DNA of 64,000 nt from Pseudomonas sp. FP2196 (lineage in GTDB: Bacteria > Pseudomonadota > Gammaproteobacteria > Pseudomonadales > Pseudomonadaceae). The translations under genes were made by a program, and so were the position numbers. The DNA lies in the NCBI RefSeq assembly GCF_030687715.1, contig NZ_CP117445.1, positions 375,501 through 439,500 of the forward strand, read 5' to 3'. Positions 58,502-64,000 of this stretch are shown piece after piece; the stretch's first letter is position 1; each line of letters starts with the position of its first letter. The notes beneath the pieces are model-generated. The model was given only the letters and a program-made list of their open reading frames with translations, had not been told where the DNA came from and did no database searches.

Positions 58502-59314
58502 TTGAAGAGCCCGGTGGGCTTTTCCTCACTGCTGAAAAAGGCGTCCCTCGCGGGCGCCTTTTTTGTGTCCGCGATTTGGCTGTCCGCTGCGCACGCCTTC
58601 TGCCTCGCGCCTGCGGGATTATCCACGGTCGCGGTGCAGCGCGTTGTCGATGGCGACACGGTGCGCCTGAGCGACGGCCGCAGCGTGCGCATGGTCGGTC
58701 TCAATACGCCTGAACTGGGCAAACAGGGCCGCAGCGACGAACCCTTCGCCGTGATGGCACGCAAACGCCTGGAAACATTGGTAGCTGACAGCGGCGGACG
58801 CGTCGGTTTACTCCCCGGCAAGCAAGCGAAAGACCATTATGGGCGTACGCTTGCCCACCTCTATAGCGTCAGCGGCAGCAATCTCGAAGCTCAGATGCTC
58901 GCCGACGGCCTCGGTTTTCAAGTCGCCGTGGCACCGAATGTCGATCTGGTCGCCTGTCAGCAAGCCGCCGAGCGCAGTGCGCGACAGGCTGGACTGGGTA
59001 TCTGGCGACACTCACCTGTACTGAAAGCAGAGCAGATCGAGCGCTCGGGTTTCGCCGTGGTCAGCGGTCGTGTGAGCAAGGTGCAACGCAATCGTGGCGG
59101 AATCTGGATCGAGTTGCAGGACTCGCTTGTATTGCGCGTTGCACCCAATCTGGTCGGACAATTCGACAATGCCCGCCTGCAAGCGCTGAAGGGCAAGCAG
59201 ATCGAAGCGCGCGGTTGGGTGGTCGATCGTTCGCGGCGCGGCGGATTGCAATCGGGTCAGTCGCGTTGGCTGTTGCCGCTGACTGATCCTTCGATGCTGC
59301 AAATTTCCCGCTGA
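58502..59314 (+). CDS. Secreted thermonuclease-family (SNase-like) protein
   Basis: About 270 residues. A signal peptide (LLKKASLAGAFFVSAIWLSAAHA, cleaved before FCLAP) precedes a staphylococcal-nuclease fold with VVDGDTVRLSDG (about residues 50-61), RMVGLNTPELGK, DHYGRTLAHLYS and ADGLGFQV. The family hydrolyses DNA or RNA with calcium; the Asp, Arg and Glu positions appear present. The start is uncertain: TTG 58502 and GTG 58514 are both in frame and neither has a strong ribosome binding site. Unusually, a terminator-like hairpin falls within the signal-peptide codons. It corresponds to the nuclease gene beside rpmE in P. aeruginosa. Confidence 0.85.
   Translation: MKSPVGFSSLLKKASLAGAFFVSAIWLSAAHAFCLAPAGLSTVAVQRVVDGDTVRLSDGRSVRMVGLNTPELGKQGRSDEPFAVMARKRLETLVADSGGRVGLLPGKQAKDHYGRTLAHLYSVSGSNLEAQMLADGLGFQVAVAPNVDLVACQQAAERSARQAGLGIWRHSPVLKAEQIERSGFAVVSGRVSKVQRNRGGIWIELQDSLVLRVAPNLVGQFDNARLQALKGKQIEARGWVVDRSRRGGLQSGQSRWLLPLTDPSMLQISR
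58535..58564 (+). terminator. Terminator-like hairpin of rpmE inside the nuclease gene
   Basis: AAAAAGGCG and CGCCTTTTTT face each other around a CTCGCGG-containing loop, the form of a rho-independent terminator. It lies 36 bases after the rpmE stop and encodes part of the signal peptide of the downstream nuclease. Confidence 0.82.
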
Positions 59315-59497
59315 AGAAAAATTGTAGACATTTTTTCTGTCGATTGTGAACAGTCAAGCCCTTGTGCCACGTGGCTCTTGGCCCAAAGTCGTAGGGCAGG
59401 GCGCTTGACAGTGGTGACCGCTCAGTCTTGTGGGGACTTTGCGAGGCGCGTATCCTCGCTGACCAGTCTGTCCAACAGTAAAAAGCGGAATGCCAAA

Positions 59498-60766
59498 ATG
59501 TCTGATCTGAAAACTGCCGCTCTCGAATATCATGCCCATCCTCGTCCAGGGAAGCTGAGTGTCGAGCTCACCAAGGCCACTGCTACCGCCCGCGACCTGT
59601 CGCTGGCCTACAGCCCCGGCGTAGCTGAACCAGTGCGTGAGATCGCTCGCGATCCTGAACTGGCCTACAAATACACCGGCAAGGGCAACCTGGTTGCAGT
59701 CATTTCCGATGGCACCGCGATTCTGGGTCTGGGTAACCTCGGCCCACTGGCTTCCAAGCCCGTCATGGAAGGTAAAGGCGTGCTGTTCAAGCGCTTCGCC
59801 GGCATCGATGTTTTCGACATCGAAGTCGACTCCGAAAGCCCGCAAGCCTTCATTGACACCGTAAAACGCATCTCCATCACCTTCGGTGGCATCAACCTGG
59901 AAGACATCAAGGCGCCTGAGTGCTTTGAGATCGAACGCGCTCTGATCGAGCAGTGTGACATTCCGGTATTCCACGATGACCAGCACGGCACCGCTATCGT
60001 GACCGCTGCCGGCATGATCAACGCCCTGGAAATCGCTGGCAAAACCCTGCCGGACGCCAAGATCGTCTGCCTGGGCGCCGGCGCAGCCGCCATCTCCTGC
60101 ATGAAATTGCTGGTGAGCATGGGCGCACGCATCGAAAACATCTTCATGGTTGACCGCACCGGCGTGATTCACTCCGGCCGTGACGACCTGAACCAGTACA
60201 AAGCCGTGTTCGCTCACGCCACCGACAAGCGCAGCCTGGCTGACGCTCTGAAAGGCGCTGACGTGTTCGTCGGCCTGTCCGGTCCGAACCTGCTGAGTGC
60301 TGAAGGCCTGCTGTCGATGGCTGCCAACCCGATCGTGTTCGCCTGCTCGAACCCGGATCCGGAAATCTCCCCGGAGCTGGCGCACGCCACCCGTAGCGAC
60401 GTGATCATGGCCACCGGCCGTTCGGACTACCCGAACCAGGTCAACAACGTACTGGGCTTCCCGTTCATCTTCCGTGGTGCTCTGGACGTTCGCGCCAAGC
60501 GCATCAACGAAGAAATGAAAGTGGCTGCCGCCAACGCCCTGCGTGAACTGGCCAAGCTGCCTGTGCCACAGGATGTGTGCGACGCCTACGGCGGTGCCCC
60601 GCTGGAATTCGGTCGTGAGTACATCATTCCGAAGCCAATGGACAAGCGCCTGATCACCCTGATCTCCGACGCTGTGGCCAAGGCCGCCATCGAGACCGGT
60701 GTGGCCACCCTGCCGTATCCGAAGAACTACCCGCTGAAAAGCGTGGATGACGTGTTCAACGGCTAA
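59498..60766 (+). CDS. maeB: NADP-type malic enzyme
   Basis: Decarboxylates malate to pyruvate, supplying NADPH. The 422-residue protein corresponds to the malic domain plus NAD(P)-binding domain only, without the phosphotransacetylase-like domain of the long MaeB form. Motifs: the catalytic-Tyr region [34 protein letters not shown], the metal-binding FHDDQHGTA and the nucleotide-binding [14 protein letters not shown] 59498 begins the usual [15 protein letters not shown]. It is the last gene of the conserved synteny block. Confidence 0.95.
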   Translation: MSDLKTAALEYHAHPRPGKLSVELTKATATARDLSLAYSPGVAEPVREIARDPELAYKYTGKGNLVAVISDGTAILGLGNLGPLASKPVMEGKGVLFKRFAGIDVFDIEVDSESPQAFIDTVKRISITFGGINLEDIKAPECFEIERALIEQCDIPVFHDDQHGTAIVTAAGMINALEIAGKTLPDAKIVCLGAGAAAISCMKLLVSMGARIENIFMVDRTGVIHSGRDDLNQYKAVFAHATDKRSLADALKGADVFVGLSGPNLLSAEGLLSMAANPIVFACSNPDPEISPELAHATRSDVIMATGRSDYPNQVNNVLGFPFIFRGALDVRAKRINEEMKVAAANALRELAKLPVPQDVCDAYGGAPLEFGREYIIPKPMDKRLITLISDAVAKAAIETGVATLPYPKNYPLKSVDDVFNG

Positions 60767-60791
60767 GTCGTTGTAGCGCTTCAAACAAAAG

Positions 60792-60843
60792 CCCCGGCTC
60801 ACAAAGACTTTTACCCTAATGGTACATAGTTTCGTGAGCGGGG
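60792..60843. terminator. Probable terminator region after maeB
   Basis: CCCCGGCTCAC at 60792-60802 faces GTGAGCGGGG at 60834-60843 around a 31-base AT-rich loop. The stem has a one-base bulge and no T tract. It may be a maeB terminator split by inserted sequence. Confidence 0.45.
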
Positions 60844-60883
60844 ACCTCAGATCTAACCGGTGCGGGCATTCGACCATCATCGT

Positions 60884-60909
60884 CATACGATGTAGAAATA
60901 CATCGTATG
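60884..60909. repeat. Perfect 11-bp inverted repeat, possible operator
   Basis: CATACGATGTA and TACATCGTATG surround GAAA with no mismatch. It is unlike every other repeat in the window. The size and symmetry suit a dimeric repressor site or an element end. It lies in a gene-free stretch about 900 bases before the accessory gene. Confidence 0.7.
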
Positions 60910-60960
60910 GCATCGCACTGTTATGCGCGGCGGGTGATGCCGGCAGTTTCGGGGATGCCT

Positions 60961-61392
60961 CTAACTTTGATCGTTGATGTCTACCTGCCTAGGACCGTAA
61001 AGCCAATCGAAGCAGGCTTGATCGAACCACACAGCCAAGCGCTCGACCTCGTTAAGGACTGTATCGAGCTTTTCCGCATCGACGTGCAGAGTGGGTTTGA
61101 TCATCCACATCGAATCCAAATCAAAACCGCCTACTTCGAGGTGAGCGAGTAAGTCGCGTTCATGCTCAGCAAGGAAGAAGGGGCTTTAATGCTTCTTCAG
61201 ATCCGTCGCTGCATGCGTTGGAGTGACACGTGTCAGACTTCCTGGGTGCTGCGCCCGATTCCTGGCCAACACGAGCTGGTCAAGCGCTCCCAGATCTGCA
61301 CCGCTGTCGTCGAACCGCACGTTAGTGGAGTTCGAAAACATAGTCCTGTAACCGTGTAGGGCTGCTTCTTTGGTCTTTCTTCGTCGACACAT
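60961..61392 (-). pseudogene. Remnant of a small hypothetical gene, minus strand
   Basis: One minus-strand frame runs through 144 codons with a single in-frame TAA at 61186-61188. The part before it contains DLGALDQLVLARNRAQHPGS; the part after it contains SPFFLAEHERDLLAHLEVGG and TLHVDAEKLDTVLNEVERLA, which read as real protein with an amphipathic helix, and ends at TAG 60961. The RNRAQHP-like segment recalls a hypothetical family seen in accessory regions, but I cannot name it. A further coding-like stretch in another frame (61322-61615) suggests frameshifts upstream. It looks like a decayed accessory gene. Confidence 0.45.
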
Positions 61393-61615
61393 TCAAACCG
61401 GTTGTCGATAGCGATAATTGCGCGATGCGGCCAAATCGCACGAAAAAATGGACAAGGGGCACCTTCTCCACGCGAGCATTGATCGGTGCTGCGCGATCTT
61501 TCGCCCAGCGTGGTCGCCATCCCCAGCGCCCCAACTCAGCATGTAGATACTGACCTACTTGGTGGAGGATGGCCAAGTGCGTGCTCGGTTCGGCGTTGTA
61601 GCGCCCGACACTCAC

Positions 61616-61801
61616 CTACGAAAAACCCAAAAAACACAATTTAAAAACCCCCAGCCTTATCCGCCTGCGCTCTAAAAAAATATCCGTAAGCGCTACCAAT
61701 TTGTGCATAACCTGCAGTTCCTTCGGCCAAGCCGTCTCGCTACTATACGGGGCCACCTGCCAGTGGTGCCCCGCGCGCCGAATCGCTTGAAGGGATTCAT
61801 A
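61616..61801. other. AT-rich leader before the accessory gene
   Basis: Poly-A/T tracts around 61620-61685 and a TACTAT box near 61741 suggest a promoter for the following gene. No -35 partner is convincing. Nothing else is seen between the pseudogene remnants and ATG 61802. Confidence 0.35.
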
Positions 61802-63769
61802 ATGATTAGAAGGTTCCGGCTTGAGCAGAAAGGCCGCTACGAAAAGCTGGTGATTGCTCAGCATTTGTCGGACATGGTGGATAAATTTCTGGATGGGCGC
61901 CCTGCCCCCTTAGGCATTGGCGCCGAGCAAGGCGGTATTGCTGAATGGGACGATGTGGTCATTTATCACAGTGATGAACACTGGGAGCACCTGCAAATCA
62001 AGCGGCAAACCAGCGGCTTCAGTGAAAAGCACCTGGACAAGGCTGACTATCTAGCTTCCTACAAGCCACGCAAGACCGCGAAAGCCACCAAAATCACGGA
62101 AACCGCGACCGCCGAAGAAAAACCCAAGGCGCCATCTGATGATGAGTTCGACTCAGAGCTCGAAAAAGTGTTTAAGAGTCTGGCGACCTGGCAACCGCCC
62201 GGTATCGGCGTGAAACCGTCCAGGCGCACCTTTTCGTTGACTCTGCCCGGGCCTGAGGTTCTGATCAAGGGCAAGGGTAAGGACATTATCAAGATCACCC
62301 ATCTGCGCGAGGTGTGGGATCTCTGTCGCAAGGATGGCGTAGATCTTGCGGGGCTTTCCAAGCGCGATGATAAGCCCACCCAGAATGTCTATACGTGGCT
62401 GACCACGTGGTGCGGGTTCATTGACTGGGCCCATATCGTCGAAAAGATGCGGATGCTGGAAATCCACTGTATTGGCGATGAAAGTACATTGGAGGTAAGA
62501 GCGCGTGAGTCGCTAGATAGACATTTCAGTGACTCAGCCATGGCCTTGAGTGTGCTGCTGGACTATATCGCGGACAGCACCACTGATACTAACGCGGTGA
62601 GTTGCCATACCGCGGCCAAGCACCTACAGAAGTTGCTTCTACCAGGTGTTCAGACCTGGACGCAGTACCTGGCAAACCCTATACCCGGTCAAAGTTGGAC
62701 GGTCACCGGCACGCACGACATCGGCAGTACACCGACCGTTCCTCATCGTAGCCCTGCCGAGCAAATCGTTAGCCATCACTGGGCGGAGAGCATTCCGAAC
62801 AGGCGGCTTCGACTGCATGCTAAATATGCCCGCCCCACCAAGGCGCTCACGCTGCCCTCCGCCATCCTTCGACTGGCGTTGCATCTGAAAAAGGGCAGTG
62901 AATCCATGCTTTTGGGGGAGCCCGCCTGGCGCCAAGGTGCGCACAATGAATTGAGGAGTACGCTTGGTGACACTGACCGTGATCTCGATGACCTCCCATG
63001 GTTTGATAATTCCGAGGCACTTTCTTGCGCCATGGGGCGCGAACTCTCCTTCCCCGCAAACACCAAAGACGAGTCGGATGCGCTTCATAGCGCGATGAAT
63101 GATCTTGTATGGCATCAGCTCCAGATTTGCGTCGATAAGAAGCTGAACGAGATCGCTGACCATGATTTGTCGACTGCCGTGGCAGAAAAGTGGCAGATCT
63201 GGCGAGCCGATTTAGACAAAGATCCAGATGCCCGCCTGCTTCTTTTCGAGCAGATGATGTATCCCCAGACCGAAGGCATCAATGCCAAGCATGCGCTGCG
63301 TATTGGGCCTCGCACGGTGGAACTGATGGAATCCGCAACCATCATGCTGCTATTAGCGTGTGTGGGGCTTGGCGGCATTGACTGGCGTTCGATCGAGCCG
63401 ATTGGTGATGTGCTAAGCATCGCCCTGCGCCACTGGTCTGGAGAACCTACCGACCATGACGGGCCTCGGCGCCTGGGTGATGACAATCTACGCAAGCTGT
63501 TGGGCCAGGCCCCACCACCTGTAGTCATCCTTTCGGGTGTAGAGGAGTCTGCGACTGAGTTGCTTGAGGCAGGTATGGCTGAGGATTTGGAAGCCGGTCA
63601 TAGCATGGCAGCCGAGCGACAGCCACGCCTCCTCGTCACCCGATTCCAAGTTTATAAGCAGCTACGAACCGGGACGCTGGTCAAGCTGCAAGCACATTTT
63701 CAAAAGCACTGGAACGCCTGGCTTCAGGCGCGCGAAGCGGCAATCGAAGCTTGTGGGAAAGGACACTGA
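61802..63769 (+). CDS. Unrecognised 655-residue protein with possible PD-(D/E)xK-like N-terminal motif
   Basis: The function is not recognised. From ATG 61802 the protein begins MIRRFRLEQKGRYEKLVIAQ, then EWDDVVIYHSDEH (D50, D51) and LQIKRQTSGFS (Q65, K67). An Asp followed about 14 residues later by Q/E-x-K on a beta strand is the layout of restriction-endonuclease-like folds, including the Cap4/DUF4297 nuclease type of some defence effectors. A charged linker (about 85-125) follows, then some 500 residues of mixed helical sequence including a hydrophobic helix ATIMLLLACVGLG (near 515), and VVILSGVEESA near 580. No membrane anchor or signal peptide is evident. The DNA is visibly less GC-rich than the host genes. 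A second gene starts 2 bases after its stop, so it belongs to an operon cut by the window end. An anti-phage role is inference. Confidence 0.7.
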   Translation: MIRRFRLEQKGRYEKLVIAQHLSDMVDKFLDGRPAPLGIGAEQGGIAEWDDVVIYHSDEHWEHLQIKRQTSGFSEKHLDKADYLASYKPRKTAKATKITETATAEEKPKAPSDDEFDSELEKVFKSLATWQPPGIGVKPSRRTFSLTLPGPEVLIKGKGKDIIKITHLREVWDLCRKDGVDLAGLSKRDDKPTQNVYTWLTTWCGFIDWAHIVEKMRMLEIHCIGDESTLEVRARESLDRHFSDSAMALSVLLDYIADSTTDTNAVSCHTAAKHLQKLLLPGVQTWTQYLANPIPGQSWTVTGTHDIGSTPTVPHRSPAEQIVSHHWAESIPNRRLRLHAKYARPTKALTLPSAILRLALHLKKGSESMLLGEPAWRQGAHNELRSTLGDTDRDLDDLPWFDNSEALSCAMGRELSFPANTKDESDALHSAMNDLVWHQLQICVDKKLNEIADHDLSTAVAEKWQIWRADLDKDPDARLLLFEQMMYPQTEGINAKHALRIGPRTVELMESATIMLLLACVGLGGIDWRSIEPIGDVLSIALRHWSGEPTDHDGPRRLGDDNLRKLLGQAPPPVVILSGVEESATELLEAGMAEDLEAGHSMAAERQPRLLVTRFQVYKQLRTGTLVKLQAHFQKHWNAWLQAREAAIEACGKGH

Positions 63770-63771
63770 TT

Positions 63772-64000
63772 ATGATGACGCTCCAACAATTGACCGCGGC
63801 GATAAGCCTGCGTGCCGAGGGTCGGTATGAGGTACAACTGGCGGATGCGATGGAGCTTCCAGAGGTTGATCACGCCTCACAAATTCTGCGACTAAAACGC
63901 GCTCGTATAGACAAGGCCGGCTGGCGAACTGTTTTGTTGATCGAGCTTCCATCTCACGCAGTACAAGCGGCTCACCAGTGGGCTGCCAATGTTCGCGACG
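63772..64000 (+). CDS. Unrecognised protein, N-terminal part, second gene of the accessory operon
   Basis: Open from ATG 63772 (a second ATG follows at once) to the window end, 76 residues seen. It begins MMTLQQLTAAISLRAEGRYEV and continues with SQILRLKRARIDKAGWRTVL, LIELPSHAVQAAHQWAANVRD, a pattern suggesting an alpha/beta domain. No family could be named. It begins 2 bases after the stop of the preceding gene, so the two are certainly cotranscribed and probably work together. Confidence 0.75.
   Translation, partial: MMTLQQLTAAISLRAEGRYEVQLADAMELPEVDHASQILRLKRARIDKAGWRTVLLIELPSHAVQAAHQWAANVRD

Noticed and set aside
60767..60960. tRNA gene or attachment site at the island edge
   Set aside because: No cloverleaf could be drawn and no integrase gene or direct repeat is visible within the window.
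60907..61152. Plus-strand frame of 81 codons after the perfect palindrome
   Set aside because: No ribosome binding site and no protein-like pattern; the minus strand of the same stretch reads far more like real protein.
61616..61864. Minus-strand frame of 82 codons overlapping the start of the accessory gene
   Set aside because: It overlaps the conserved-looking N-terminus and the AT-rich leader; no start signal.

Overview
The window is chromosomal DNA of a Pseudomonas, most likely from the P. fluorescens species complex. The gene content and order run parallel, in mirror orientation, to the P. aeruginosa PAO1 stretch from fbp through the hut genes, opgGH, tat, ubi, pha, hslVU, argS, priA and rpmE to maeB (known synteny, recalled, not searched). 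Codon use is GC-rich. Many gene boundaries carry the short paired palindromes (REP/REPIN type) typical of fluorescens-group genomes.

Layout. 1-5478: tail of glycogen phosphorylase, then a coupled pair of membrane proteins of unknown function (DUF2339 and DUF3999). 5810-10571: fructose-1,6-bisphosphatase, a DUF924 protein, a PctA-like amino acid chemoreceptor and two small lipoproteins, one a Blc-type lipocalin. 10658-25520: a complete histidine utilization (hut) locus, with hutF divergent from hutC-hutD, followed by hutU, an NCS1 permease, the ABC transporter hutXWV, two ammonia-lyase paralogues, hutI and hutG. A sigma-54 promoter with an adjoining HutC operator lies ahead of hutU. 25669-34576: pip, dtd, the osmoregulated periplasmic glucan operon opgGH and an amino acid ABC transporter. 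34724-42914, all on the minus strand: an HBM-type chemoreceptor, rsmE, tatABC, hisIE and ubiE-ubiJ-ubiB. 43069-50248: the medium-chain-length polyhydroxyalkanoate cluster, phaI-phaF facing phaC1-phaZ-phaC2-phaD. 50507-60766: DUF971 gene, hslVU, a SPOR protein, argS, priA, rpmE, a secreted nuclease and the malic enzyme maeB.

The last 3.2 kb (60767-64000) differs. After maeB the conserved order stops and the bases become visibly less GC-rich. There is a perfect 11-bp inverted repeat, a broken gene remnant, and then an unrecognised 655-residue protein with a possible PD-(D/E)xK-type nuclease signature (D50/D51 and Q65-x-K67), followed 2 bp later by a second unrecognised gene cut by the window end. 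This looks like the left edge of an accessory, possibly defence, island and is the best candidate for an undescribed system.

The other strong finding is inside the hut locus. The first ammonia-lyase paralogue (20226-21749) lacks the Ala-Ser-Gly triad that forms the MIO cofactor, while its neighbour keeps it. The first copy is therefore probably inactive as a histidase or does something else.

How the genes work together: histidine or urocanate enters by HutXWV or the NCS1 permease and is degraded by HutH, HutU, HutI, HutF and HutG to glutamate, under HutC repression and probable sigma-54 activation. The pha genes store carbon as granules; PhaI and PhaF coat them, PhaC1 and PhaC2 polymerize, PhaZ mobilizes and PhaD regulates.
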